A DNA stretch of 64,000 nucleotides. It comes from Papaver somniferum. Its lineage: Eukaryota > Streptophyta > Magnoliopsida > Ranunculales > Papaveraceae. The stretch spans positions 77,886,783 to 77,950,782 of the forward strand of contig NC_039359.1 in the NCBI RefSeq assembly GCF_003573695.1. The letters run 5' to 3'. Every line of letters starts with the position of its first letter. Position 1 is the first letter of the stretch. The translations under genes and the position numbers were made by a program. Below are positions 1-11,094 of the stretch, one piece after another. The notes under the pieces are model-generated. The model saw only the letters and a program-made list of their open reading frames with translations. It ran no database searches and was not told where the DNA came from.

Positions 1-755
1 CCTCACCAGTTCTCCTTTCCCAAATTTGGTCAGCCAAAACACAAACCCGATCATACCATCTCAGGTGATTACTTAAGATTGGTTTCACTAATAAAAGTCA
101 TACAAATACATAATTCAGGCCTCTGTGAATAGTTTTACCAAGAACACAAACAAGTTGTGAGCGGTTATACTCAATCACACATATTGGTTGTTTATAAGAT
201 AAGAAATGAATAACAAAACCAATAACACCTGGAAATTTCCTTTTCGGTTCACAAACAAGTTTATGAACTTACTTCCTTAGAACACATGTAAAAAATTGTT
301 CCCTAGGATGAAATCCTCACCTCATACCCATACATAATCACATTAGCATTCAAATGATTATGGCGATATATTATCTACAAAGTTTAATGGATAAACAATA
401 AACCTCGTATTGTATTCCTTAATATGTCTATCTAGAGTTCAAATATGATTCGCAGTTATATTTTCAATATGCACGACTTGAAAGATACATTAGGGAATGA
501 AACAGTTCAAGTCAAATATCACTAACCTCAAGTGGAAGGATGCTTGTTGTCGTTGTATCTCCTTGCTTCTTCACATATTTAAGTCTTCGCAATACTTGTA
601 ATGTCTCATATCCTAATACTTTCAAGCTAACCTATACGAAGTTGACTCTAATACATAATCAAGCGACTCTTAATATGATTTTTGATTCACTAAAATATTA
701 CAACCAAACTTGACATACCAACACTTGGTGGGTTCAACCGAGCTATGCTCTAACA
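1..755 (-). mobile_element. Ty1/copia LTR fragment (start of LTR)
   Basis: The right edge (755) reads on the minus strand TGTTAGAGCATAGCTCGG, a near match to the start of the copia LTR that ends at 5463 (TGTTAGAGCATTGCTCGG). The rest is AT-rich, runs off the window and has no coding potential. The flank after 755 (atatgaaac) has no polypurine tract, so this is the outer end of a 5' LTR or a solo LTR, not a 3' LTR. The family assignment rests only on the terminal similarity and general composition. Confidence 0.6.
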
Positions 756-1320
756 ATATGAAACATACCAGTTCTCTCAGAGATCCCAATCATTTGGGCG
801 CGTGTCACTCAAGGTTCAGCGCGTGCTGGATGATGTTGTTACCACTCGTCATGTGGATAACCAATTGTTTAGGAAGTCAACAATAATGGTCACTACTGTA
901 GATTGCGCCATAGCTGATTGGTTCCTTCATATTTCTGATCAGGCAACTCCACAACTTCTTTGATATACTTTAACCTTGGAGGCTGTATCTGCGCTCATAT
1001 CTCCGTCCTACCTTCAGGATGAATTAGCGCGTTTGTTAGTATTGAGAGACGAGATAGGTATGTTGTGGACCCTCAGGATGATTTATCAAGACAAGACGCG
1101 TAAAGATTATGATGATCACGAAGATACTCTTTCATTTGCGCGATGGTCACAGGCTTCTGATAAGATTATGTGAGACATTCACAAGCTGGTGGATGAAGCT
1201 GATTGGGCTTTAGATTTGGTTGGTGTTCAGCGTGGGGGGGGGGAGCGTTTAATGGTGGAGGCTCTGGACGCAGATATTGTTCGTTGTCGTGCATTGATAG
1301 CCGGTTAGATTGTACGTCGG
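756..1320 (+). pseudogene. unrecognised plus-strand ORF remnant, helical
   Basis: I do not recognise this gene. Plus-strand frames stay open over most of the stretch (the longest runs 976-1173, 65 codons) with stops at about 958, 1171 and 1306. The predicted peptide is rich in Leu, Asp, Arg and Glu, fits alpha helix or coiled coil, and has no transposase, gag or PMD motif that I can name. It is cut on the left by the copia LTR at 755 and followed on the right by tandem repeats and then a minus-strand integrase end. That position, antisense and downstream of integrase, is where some Tat-lineage Ty3 elements carry an extra antisense ORF, so it could be the tail of one. A run of nine or so G at about 1236-1245 looks like decay or sequencing noise. 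Confidence 0.3.
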
Positions 1321-1519
1321 AGTGTAAGGGTTAATTTCTAGTTTTGTCTGTTTTTTGTTTTTATTATCCCTTGGGGCTGTCTTTATTTTGTGTGTATATA
1401 TATTTCATGTTGGTGTCTCACTTGGTATACGATTATTATTATTATTATTCGTTTCGGGGTTTTCCATTTGTGTAGGTGGGGGTATCACCTTCCCCTCCCC
1501 CTTCCCCTAGTGGTTATAT
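1321..1519. other. non-coding AT-rich spacer
   Basis: The stretch has T-rich tracts and a short (TTA)n microsatellite at about 1433-1450. I see no gene in it. It joins the ORF remnant to the 88-bp repeat array. Confidence 0.5.
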
Positions 1520-2110
1520 CTATTGGCGGAACAGGCGTTTACTCCCTCCCTCGTTTTTCCTTAGATGGAGCGCATCATTTGATGTTTTGCCTAGGTTGGG
1601 TGGGAAGGACGTGTGTGCGCTACACGCCTACTCCCCCATCTTTTTCTCTTAGATGGAACGTGACGTTTTGGTGTTTCGCCTCGGTGGGGTGGGCAGGGCG
1701 TATGTAAAACGCGCCTACTCCCGCCCCTCTTTGTGTTTTAGATGGAACACAACGTTGGGTATATTTCCTTGGATGGGTGGGTAGGAAGTGTGTGTAGAAC
1801 GCGCATACTTCGCCTCTTTTTGTCTTAGATGGAACGCGGTGTTTGATATTTTTCCTAGGTTGGGTGGGAAGGACGTCTGTGTGGAACACGCCTACTCCCC
1901 CTCTTTTTGTTTTAGATGGAGCACGATCTTGGGTATATTTCCTTGGTGGGGTGGGATGGGCATGTGTAAAACGCGCCTACTCCTCCTTTAATTTTTCCAA
2001 AAAATGGAATAGTTGAAGCGCGCCATGTGGCGATGTTGGAGGGAAATTGGGTTGGGAGGGGTGTAAAACGCGCCTACTCCCCCCCCCCCTCCATATTGTT
2101 TTCCTAGATG
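1520..2110. repeat. 88-bp tandem repeat array, 6-7 degenerate units
   Basis: The phrase 'ttagatggaacg...' followed by 'ggtggggtggg' and 'aaaacgcgcctactcc' recurs at about 1565, 1652, 1741, 1829, 1916 and 2003, giving a period of 87-89 bp. Units differ by substitutions and small indels, and the last ends in a poly-C run near 2085. Short ORFs on both strands here are by-products of the repeat. Tandem repeats between integrase and the 3' LTR are known in Tat/Ogre Ty3 elements. On the minus strand this array lies downstream of the integrase remnant at 2670-3044, which fits that plan. Confidence 0.8.
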
Positions 2111-2149
2111 CGGCGTTTGATTTTGAGCCTTTGCAAGTTTATTAGTTGG

Positions 2150-2655
2150 ATGAGCGTTTTTAGCGTCTCAAGGCCTTCAGTAGATTCATCAGCCGACCGG
2201 GTGCCTTTGGCATCCCGTATCCTTTTATAAATTCATCGTTCGATCGGGTGCCTTTGGCATCTAGTAGACTTTTGTAAATTCATCATCCGACCGGGTGCCT
2301 TTGGCATCCCGTAGCCTTTTGTAAATTACTCAGCCGACCGGGTGCCTTTGCATCTCGTAGACTTTTGTAAATTCGTCAGCCTACCGGGTGCCTTTGTCAT
2401 CCCATAGCCTTTTGTAAATTCGGAAGCCGACCAGATGTCTTTGCATCCCGTAGCCTTTTGTAACTTCATCGGCTGACCGGGTGCCTTTGGCATCCCGTAG
2501 CCTTTTGTAGATTCATCAGCCGACCGGGTTACTTTGGCATCTCGTAGACTTTTGTAAATTCGTCAGCCGTCCGGGTGCCTTTGGCATCTCATAGACTTTT
2601 GTAAATTATTCAGCCGACCGGGTACCTTTGGCATCCCGTAACCTTTTTGTAAATC
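2150..2655. repeat. 47-bp minisatellite, copy 1 (10 units)
   Basis: Units contain a CCGACCGGGTGCCTTTGGCA core followed by 'tcccgtagccttttgtaaatt'. Cores recur every 46-48 bp at about 2194, 2242, 2288, 2335, 2383, 2430, 2474, 2521, 2568 and 2614. The array lies directly downstream (minus strand) of the integrase end. The left breakpoint of the large triplication (2211) falls inside its first unit. Confidence 0.85.
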
Positions 2656-2669
2656 TTTTTGCATATTGT

Positions 2670-3044
2670 TCATTGTTGATAACCGACCTTTATCATGTGA
2701 AGTAGGTGCTTGTACATAAGGTAACTTATGTATGTAAACTCTTTTAACCATTTGTCATTGGTGGGCAACTTGACTTTGGTACCATCCGTTTGTCTTAGTT
2801 TGTATATATGCTCTCGGCCACCTTTGTAACTTTCAACAGGCCGTCCCAGTTTGTTGCGAACTTTCCCGCGCTGGCATTCCTTTGTACGTGGAGGGAAATT
2901 TTGAGCACTAGGTCGTCAACCTTGAAAATTATTTCTTTGACACCATGGTTGCAGTAGTTAGTTGTTCGCTTCCTATATTCCTTAGCAAACCGTTCTGCTC
3001 GCGTCCTTCTCTCTTCTATTGTGTCCAGGTGTGCAAATCGACTT
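2670..3044 (-). pseudogene. Ty3/gypsy integrase C-terminal remnant, copy 1
   Basis: The minus strand encodes the end of a retroviral-type integrase, the enzyme that inserts element cDNA into chromosomes. Visible is a basic helix rich in Arg/Glu/Lys, then FKVDDLVLK and GKFATNWDG...KVTKV. These match the chromodomain-less GPY/F module typical of Ty3 integrase ends (usual form GK...NWEGPY.V). A frameshift at about 2805 breaks the frame; the other frame continues to a TGA at 2670-2672. The zinc-binding and catalytic core domains are absent because the copia LTR begins at 3045 inside the gene; the first ten or so residues of the open frame come from that LTR. The minisatellite follows immediately. 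Composition and the trailing repeats suggest the Tat/Ogre lineage. Confidence 0.75.
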
Positions 3045-5463
3045 TGAAAAAGCGGAGGTAATATTTCACTTAGCAATCTGTATGGACTAACTCGAATATA
3101 CTTTTAAGAGAATCAACAAGACTCAATCAATTAAAAGTATATCAACGAGTTTATATCTCTCTTCTTGATTTGATTTACTCAAGCAGGAACTTCGATTCTA
3201 AACAAATGCAAGGAATAACTTGGATGGTACCAAACACCAATATCCAAGGATCAATCAATGACAATCAACAACCAAAGGTTGGATTAATCTAATTGATGAT
3301 CTGACGCACAACCTGTATTATTTCAATTATAAAGATAAAACAATATAATGCGGAAATTGAAATAACACAAACACCAGAAATTTTGTTAACGAGGAAACCA
3401 CAAATGCAGAAAAACCCCGGGACCTAGTCTAGATTGAACACACATTGTATTAAGCCGCTACAAACACTAGCCTACTCCAAGCTAACTTCGTACTGGACTG
3501 TAGTTGAACCCCAATCTATCTCCCACTGATCCAAGGTACATTTATGCTCCTACGCCTCTGATCCCATCAGGATACTGCGCACTTGATTCCCTTATCTGAT
3601 CTCACCCAAAACTAAGAGTTTTTACGACCCAAAATCGCATGCTTTGACAATAAACAAATATGTCTCCCACAGACAAGTATATCAAAGGATCAATCTGTCT
3701 CCCACAGATAAACCCTAAAGGTTTTGTTCCGTATTTTGATAATAATCAAGGTGAACAGGAACCAATTGATAATCCAGTCTTATATTCCCGAAGAACATCC
3801 TGGAGTTATCAATCACCTCACAACAATCTTAATCGTATGGTAGCAAAAAAAGATGTTGCGAAATCACAAACAATGAGACGAAGATGTTTGTGATTACTTT
3901 TTATATCTTGCCTATCGGAGATATCAATCTCAAGCCAATCAATCTGATTTTACTCGTATGATAGAAGATGCAAGATCAGATCACATAACTACGATAAAAG
4001 TAGTATCGGTCTGGCTTCACAATCCCGATGAAGTCTTTAAGTCGTTAACCTGGTTTTAGAAGAAGAAAACCAAAGGTTAAAGGACTCTAGTATGCAAACT
4101 AGTATCACACGTGAGGTGTGGGGATTAGTTTTGCACAATACTAGACGTCTCCTTTATATAGTCTTTCAAATCAGGGTTTGCAATCAATGTTAGCTTAGTA
4201 ACAAAGCATCCAATATTCACCGTTAGACGAACACCTGATTTAGATTCAAGCTAATATTTCTCAACCGTTAGATCGAAAACTTAGCTTGTTATACACACTT
4301 GACAATGCACACTTCTAGGTTTGTTAACCATACCCAAACGTATGCACTTATTGGTTCAACAATAGTTAACCAAAAGGTTAGCCATATGAGCATTTCATAT
4401 CACCCATGTTCTTCTTCACCATAACTAGTTCAAATGACTTCAAATGAACTAGTTAGAGAGTTGTTCAATTGCAAGGAAATCTTATGTACTACACAAGACA
4501 CAATTGAAGCAAAGATGATTTGATTCACTTGAATCGGTTCATAAACTTTTATATCCACGGTTTGCAAACTGCATTCCTTAGTCCTTTTAAGTTTAAGTTC
4601 AGAAATATTCTTCAGATATATAACCTTCTCAAGTTCGCAGACTTAAGTTACCGGGAAGAGTTTACAAACTCCAGCAGAAATTCTTGGGAATGAGAACTTC
4701 GTCGGTTCGCGGACTGGGTTCGCGGACTTCGCTTCACGCACATAGTTTGTCAACTCCAGCAGAAATTCTCGGGTTTGAGAACTTCGGCAGTTCGAGACTG
4801 AGTTCGCGTACTTGGCTCACGCCATTTTTCCGGTTCTCTTGATCAATAAAGTTCGCAAACTTTGGTTTAAGGAATAGGACTTATACATAAATGTGTTTCC
4901 ACAATAATGCTTGTGTCCACCATTGGTTATGTAATCTAAACTCTCATTTCAATCATTGAAACATTCTTAGAGGACGTTATATAGTTTTTACACCATTTCT
5001 TGTCAAAGCAATTTTAAAGATGATTGAAACATAACATGTCTTTCGTCACATGGTAAAGATAAACTTGATCGAATTGAAAAGCTTACCAACACATATTTCG
5101 AGATATAGATAGGCGAGGTATACTCGGCTCAAAATACCAAATGTGTATAATCCAAGTCTATATATTTAGCATACGACTTCTTGTATCAAAGAGTAGGAGA
5201 TAGAGTAGATAGACTTTTGAGTAACAGATAAGTTCAAGTCTTCACATACCTTTTTGTCGAGAAGTTCCACTGGTTCCTTGAGTAGTTCTTCCACTTGTAT
5301 GATGAATCTCCATGAAGTCCTTGAGCTCAACTACACTTTCTATCCTAGTCCGAGACTTAGCTATAATAGACTAGAAATCAAGACTTCTAGTTTTGACCAC
5401 TAACATTGACAAACATGCTTGAGATTGCAACACATGCGAGCTCGACCGAGCAATGCTCTAACA
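3045..5463 (-). mobile_element. Ty1/copia 3' LTR, copy 1 (complete, 2.42 kb)
   Basis: The plus strand begins TGaaaaagcggagg and ends ctctaACA, so both ends carry the TG/CA dinucleotides. On the minus strand the LTR starts TGTTAGAGCATTGCTCGG straight after a purine tract (5464-5476), marking it as the 3' LTR. The part up to about 4491 matches the other LTR at 8731-10181. A roughly 15-bp stretch near the TG edge (after AATATT) is missing relative to that LTR. The left flank is integrase coding sequence (possible target duplication gactt, 3040-3044), so the element inserted into a Ty3 integrase gene. Small ORFs inside (for example 3660-3893) have no coding support. Confidence 0.8.
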
Positions 5464-5476
5464 ATCTCCCCCTTTG
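5464..5476 (-). promoter_or_regulatory. polypurine tract of the copia element, copy 1
   Basis: Minus strand CAAAGGGGGAGAT lies directly upstream of the LTR start TGTTAGAG. It is the expected primer site for plus-strand DNA synthesis. Two similar tracts lie further inside, at about 5751-5757 and 5786-5792 (plus-strand CCCCCTTA). Equivalent sites are at 18175-18187 and 30889-30901. Confidence 0.75.
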
Positions 5477-8315
5477 TCAATTTTAGTGACAAAACTATCA
5501 ATACATATGGAATACAAAAAAGATAAAGAGACCTTAGTAGCTCCTATTCCACATGTCTAATCGTCACTTCCAAGTACTCCAATGATCCCAAAGGTTAAGT
5601 TTAGTATCACCGCTGTTGAAGATCCGTAGCTATAACAATGAGAAAGCATCGGTCTCGATCATGTTATACAGTATCATAGTATTATTACACAACGTCAAAG
5701 TTCAATTGTATCACAACTTCAACAATAATACTATGGTGATATGTATCTCTCCCCCTTATTCAATATTCCATCTCACATGGAAACCACTCCCCCTTACACA
5801 ATGATCCGAAAACCATATGTATTTGTAGTGTGAACTACATATTAATTCTCTCCTTTTTTGTCAATAAAATTGGAAAGGTACAAGAACGGGATCATAATGA
5901 AATTTCCGAGAGAGACATTTCATGACAAAAAAAAATACATATCAACTAATTTAGATGCAATCATAAAGCCGAATCTAAATGCATTCATCAAGGAGTTTAA
6001 AGATACAAGATAACCCCTCTAAAATTCTACATCCGCACACCCCTCAAGATACGACCATTAATCACAAGTTCAAAAGAACTCTTCCCCATTTGATATCATT
6101 CCCGAAAGAACAACAACGAGCGACCTTAATTTCAAACGAAAAGAGTGATTTTTATTGGACACCAAAAACCATGAGAATGATTTTCTATATCCAAAAACTC
6201 AATCAAATTAATTACAAGTAAACCCATGATTAATTTAATCGGAATACACAACCAAATTAAATACAAAAAGTGATCAATTAAATTGATCATGCTCAACATA
6301 AGAGGATTTATGGAGACACAAAAATACTCAACTAGATTAATTACAAGAGAATCCATAATTAATCTAATTGGAATACATAAACAAACTAATTACAAAGATA
6401 ATCAATTTAATTGTCATTTGTTTTGCTCTACATAAGATACTTATGGAGCAATAACCAAATAACCAAATAAGATGATTTTTAGTTCAATATGCTCGACATA
6501 ACATATCTCACGGAACAACAACTAAGCTAAGAAAATCAACTTGGTTGTATAATGCTCAACATAAGATACATTATGGAGCCTCACAGTAATACATAAAAAT
6601 ATGGATCAGGGATGATCAATACTGCGGAATATACAAGGATTCATTCTATCTTCAATCACTATTTGCATAACGACAATAATAGAAATAATCCTTGAAAACA
6701 AAAGATTTTAACCTATCTTCCATCAAATAATTGACAATATAGGCTTAAATTTTGTATTTTTCAAAAGTACATTCATTCTTTTACTAGTACTTGAATACCG
6801 AACACGACTTTACTTTTGACAAAGTATGGGACAAACATGGTTCACGGATGTAAACACCCATATCCCATAACATATTGCAATCTAACAAATCATAAAGATT
6901 AAATACTGCAAAAATCATCTTCAAAACAAATTTAGAGTTTAAACCAATAAATCTAAAAACATGAAGATGAAAACGTTGAACATAGCTATGTGTAATTTTC
7001 TATTCCAAACTCTAGTAATCCTTCTCAAAAACAAGAATAAATTCTCATAAGAAGTTTCCTAGGCATCAAGACAAACTCGTAATGCACATATAAGATGATT
7101 TTTCCTTAGAGGGTAGAATCAATCTTTTTCACCCGGATTTATACTAAGTAGCTACCAAAGTCATACAAAAAGATTTTCTTAACAAAGAAGAACATACAAA
7201 TGACCATCCACCAGAGTTCACATAAAATAGTTGTGAACATTCAAGAATCCCATAGTAATGCGTACTACAACCCATTCTTGAAATTCCTTTTTTTTGATTC
7301 ACCAAAAACATTCTTGTTAAAGCTACAAATGAGCATAGAATAGTAGTACTCCAAGAATTCAAGTGCCCAAGTCCAAGAGAAGTGGAACAAGTGCAACGAA
7401 ACTAAGCAAAACACTCAAAAACAAGATACAGGAAAAATACCAATCTTAACTCATCCAAATACAATAATTCTCATACCCATTTTTAAGACAATTCAAATAG
7501 GAAGAGAATGCAAAAAGAATGAGGTCATTCCGAGTTCGTACGAAGAAGTTACGGCCAAAACAAGTTTACCGAATATCAACGTCAAGTATGCATACGGGTT
7601 TGCAAACAAATTTTCAAGTCTGCGAACTTAAACCCCTGGATTTTGATTTCAAAATATGTTATGCATACCTGGTAGGTTTACCATGAAGTCCAGACATCCC
7701 GAACTACTATTTTCAAACCTAAACGTTCAAGAACCTTAAACACAGATCAAGTTAGGTAGAAAAGAACGATAAGAAAGGTACGTGAATCATTATAAGTTCT
7801 CTAAACAAATAAAAGAACAAATCTTTCTCAAGTTTATATACATACCTTTTTAGATGAATCTAGTTGATTTTTACAGCCTTTACGAACATAATCTGTGCGC
7901 CCCACTTTTCCGTGCTTCTCTCACCATATACATAGCAGGGCATTTCTTGGTGAGGATGTACTTTCAACACAAATAAGTTGTGTTGAGGTGAACAGTGACT
8001 TGCTCACCATGGCACCAAGAAACAGTTTCTTTCCAACAACTCTTAAATCTTGTATTGTTGAGAAACACCCAAGGAACTGTTTTTATAAGTCTATCAAAGA
8101 ACTTCAAGAGAACTCAAAAAAATTTGTGTTTCTGATTTCTTGTTTTCCAACTTATAAAAAAAAGTTTCTGCAGATAGTTTTTAGTACTGCGAAGGGAAAC
8201 TCTTTTGATAAAAAGAGACGTTCTAGATTCTTCATAAAAGAAGACAATACTACTATCTCGATAGGAAGTATCGGGAATTGAGCAACGAATCAATTCATGA
8301 TTTTAGGTGATACAC

Positions 8316-8603
8316 TCAGATGACTGAGTGTAATTCATTTAGTTTATCACAACTAATTGGATTATGCAGAGGAGGAGCATTGCCCTCACTGATTAGTAAA
8401 TCAATATCAACCTCAACATGAATATTATTCATCATAACTTGATTTAGCCTGTCAAGAGATTCTTGCTCTTTCTGGAGGTATAACTCAACATCAAGAGATA
8501 AGCTCTCAAGCTTCTTTTCAAGCCCTGAAAACACTTCAAGGGATTCTAAACCTGGTGGAGGTTTAGATAGAATTTTTTCTACGGATTTTATTAAATCAGT
8601 CAT
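8316..8603 (-). CDS. copia leader ORF (possible gag N-terminus), copy 1
   Basis: A 95-codon minus-strand ORF starting 114 nt downstream of the primer binding site, where gag of a copia element would begin. The peptide is acidic and Leu/Glu/Ser-rich, opens MTDLIKSVEKIL, and probably forms helices. I see no gag core or zinc knuckle, so it may be the truncated first part of gag or a leader peptide left after deletion of gag-pol. The start is the first ATG after the primer site in all three copies. The stop falls where copies differ by one base, so the C-terminus is uncertain: copy 2 extends to 99 codons. Confidence 0.4.
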   Translation of the reverse strand: MTDLIKSVEKILSKPPPGLESLEVFSGLEKKLESLSLDVELYLQKEQESLDRLNQVMMNNIHVEVDIDLLISEGNAPPLHNPISCDKLNELHSVI

Positions 8604-8716
8604 GGAAGAATTCTGAAATCCCTAGATCTGGTGGTGCATTTATTGAGATAGCATTACTTCCCATAGAGTCAGATCGCTACAAACACAGACTTTTAAGGTC
8701 TTGAACGTGTTTGCCT

Positions 8717-8728
8717 GCTCTGATACCA
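8717..8728 (-). promoter_or_regulatory. primer binding site (initiator Met-tRNA), copy 1
   Basis: Minus strand TGGTATCAGAGC, two bases inside the LTR end. It is the standard plant copia primer site, complementary to the 3' end of initiator methionine tRNA. It fixes the element on the minus strand and 8731-10181 as its 5' LTR. Confidence 0.9.
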
Positions 8729-8730
8729 AT

Positions 8731-10181
8731 TGAAAAGGCGGGGGTCTAACAACAACACCCAATATTTCGCTTAGCAATCTATATGGACTAACTAGAATAT
8801 AATTTTAAGAGAAAAAACAAGACTCAATTAATTAAAAGTATATCAACGAGTTTATATCTCTCTTCTTGATTTGATTTACTCAAGCAGGAACTGCGAGTTC
8901 TAAACAAATGCAAAGAATAACTTGGATGGTACCAAAGACCAATATCCAAGGATCAATCAATGACAATCAACAACCAAAGGTTGGATTACTCTGATTGATG
9001 ATCTAACGCACAACCTGTATTATTTCAATTATAAAACAATATAATGCGGAAATTGAAATAACATAGACACCAGAAATTTTGTCAACGAGGAAACCGCAAA
9101 TGCATAAAACCCCAGGACCTAGTCCAGATTGAACACACACTGTATTAAGCCGCTACAGACATTAGCCTACTCCAAGATAACTTCGGACTGGACTGTAGTT
9201 GAACCCCGATCAATCTCCCACTGATCCAAGGTACAGTTATGCTCCTACGCCTCTAATCCCAGCAAGATATTGCGTATTTGATTCCCTTAGCTGATCTCAC
9301 CCACAACTAAGAGTTGCTACGACCCAAAATCTCAGGCTTTGACAATAAACAAATCTGTCTCCCACAGACAAGTCTATCAACGGATCAATCTGTCTCCCAT
9401 AGATAAACCCTCAAGGTTTTGTTCCGTGTTTTGATAATAATCAAGGTTAACATGAAGCAATTGATAATCCGGTCTTATATTCCCGAAGAACAACCTAGAG
9501 TTATCAATCACCTCACAACAATCTTAATAGTATGGTAATGAAACAAGATGTTGCGTAATCACAAACAATGAGATGAAAATGTTTGTGATTACTTTTTATA
9601 TATTTCCTATCGGAGATATCAATCTCAATCCAATCAATCTGATTGTACTCGTACGATAGAAGATGCAAGATCAGATCACACAACTACGATAAAAGTAGTA
9701 TCGGTCTGGCTTCACAATCCTAATGAAGTCTTTAAGTCGTTAACCTGGTTTTAGAAGAAAAAAACCAAAGGTTAAAGGAGAATCGACTCTAGTATGCAAA
9801 CTAATATCACACGTGAGGTGTGGGGATTAGTTTTGCACAATACTAGACGTCTCCTTTATATAGTCTTTCAAATTAGGGTTTGCAATCAATGTTATCTTAG
9901 TAACAAAGCATTCAATATTCACCGTTATATGAACACCTGATTTAGATTCAAGCTAATATTTCTCAACCGTTAGCTTGTTATACACACTTAACAATGCACG
10001 CTTCTAGGTTTGTTAACCGTACCCAAACATATGCACTTGTTGGGTCAACAATAGTTAATCAAAAGGTTAGCCATACGAGCATTTCATATCAACCATGTTC
10101 ATCTTCACCATAACTAGTTCAAATGACTTCAACTGTACTAGTTAGAGAGTTGTTCAATTGCAAGGAAATCTTATGTACTAC
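8731..10181 (-). mobile_element. Ty1/copia 5' LTR, copy 1, truncated
   Basis: It begins (plus strand) TGAAAAGGCGGGGG next to the primer site and is collinear with 3045-4491 of the other LTR, with moderate divergence by eye. It stops at gtactac (10181), where the LTR-like segment starts with TGTTTGAGGG. About 970 bp of the LTR (the U3 start, equivalent to 4492-5463) is missing and is not found elsewhere in the window. This suggests either insertion of the next element into this LTR with loss of its far side, or a recombination join. Confidence 0.8.
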
Positions 10182-10550
10182 TGTTTGAGGGTGAAAATGA
10201 TTTCTGTTGATTTTGGTAATTTCGGGTGTGTGGCTGAGAAACGAATTTAAACCCTAAAAAATGTACTACAAGGGAGTACTTTAGATTTGAGAGATCAATC
10301 TGTACAAACCCGTCCTAAACCAAGAAATGGTTGTTCCAGACTTTTTTCGGTCACAAAGTGAAGGAGAAGGGTTGGTTTTGGGGAGAGAAGCGAAAAAAGT
10401 GTTGAGACCAGAATAGTTGATTCTGGAAGAGTAGTTGTTTCACGACTTGTATCAGAAAGTGGGAAGCGAACAGATGAAAATCTAGAAAATGTTTTATGAG
10501 TGTTGTATCTTCCTGACCATGAACTTGTTATTCAGTGGAAATAGGTAATG

Positions 10551-10560
10551 CATATTTATA
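10551..10560 (-). promoter_or_regulatory. candidate minus-strand TATA box, copy 1
   Basis: Minus strand TATAAATATG, 370 bp from the TG edge at 10182. If the segment is an LTR on the minus strand this would be its U3 promoter. Equivalent sequence is present in copies 2 and 3. No transcription evidence is available from sequence. Confidence 0.35.
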
Positions 10561-11094
10561 CAAGTCGAAGTGAAACGTACTCTGGTCTCATTAAGAAACG
10601 GAAAACGGGTGAGTAAATGGGAGGAGGTGGTAACCGGTAACGCTTGGAATTGATGTTCCATAAAAGAAAGCGTTTCATCATTACTCCATGTATTTACTAA
10701 CCGCCTCATCCTTATGACACTTTCTTATAACGAGCATAGTGTACGCCGCACGCTGTAAACCGCCAAACCAATACCCAATGAGCATCCCCCAGTTTCTGAC
10801 ATGTGTTGATGTCTCGAGTGTTTTCGCGGAAAACATGTAGCATGTTATTGTTTTCTGGCAAGTTGAGCTTGGGAGACTTGCCGGATCGGTGGTGACCTTC
10901 AACGGTCGAGATTTTCCATCTTAAGAGGAAGGTATCCGTTGATTACTGCAACCTTTCATTTGGTAGCCAGTGGAATGAAAGTATGATCAATATGGCTTTA
11001 ATATGGCCCAGTTTAGGCGCAGCCAAAAGTTAGGGTTTTGGCTTTGTTTAGGCGCGACCAAACTAGGGCCAAAGGTTGCCATGTGTTAGCTGGT

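Larger units (their letters stand above)
5464..8730 (-). mobile_element. copia internal region, copy 1, lacking pol
   Basis: This 3.27-kb interior joins the 3' LTR to the primer binding site. Apart from one short leader ORF near the primer site it has no protease, integrase, RT or RNase H, so the element is a non-autonomous deletion form. The stretch 6197-6580 holds degenerate tandem units of about 65-135 bp, each ending in a small hairpin (see findings). The plus-strand ORF 7895-8281 is antisense to the element and has no recognisable domain. Copy 1 shows short deletions relative to copies 2 and 3 near 5597, 5661, 6476 and 6803. Confidence 0.75.

Noticed and set aside
1620..1991. ORFs of 67-105 codons on both strands
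   Set aside because: They are read through the 88-bp tandem repeat and show its periodicity.
2150..2655. Regularly spaced repeats considered as a CRISPR array
   Set aside because: Units are contiguous and degenerate with no unique spacers, and the genome is plainly plant nuclear DNA.
3660..3893. 77-codon ORF repeated in all three copies
   Set aside because: It sits inside the copia LTR antisense to the element. The repetition reflects the block duplication, not selection.
5979..6356. Small ORFs on both strands in the hairpin-rich copia region
   Set aside because: AT-rich, repetitive, and overlapping on both strands with no domain.
7895..8281. 128-codon plus-strand ORF, present in copies 1 and 2
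   Set aside because: It is antisense to the copia interior, has no recognisable domain and is broken by one-base changes in copy 3. Conservation is explained by the recent triplication.
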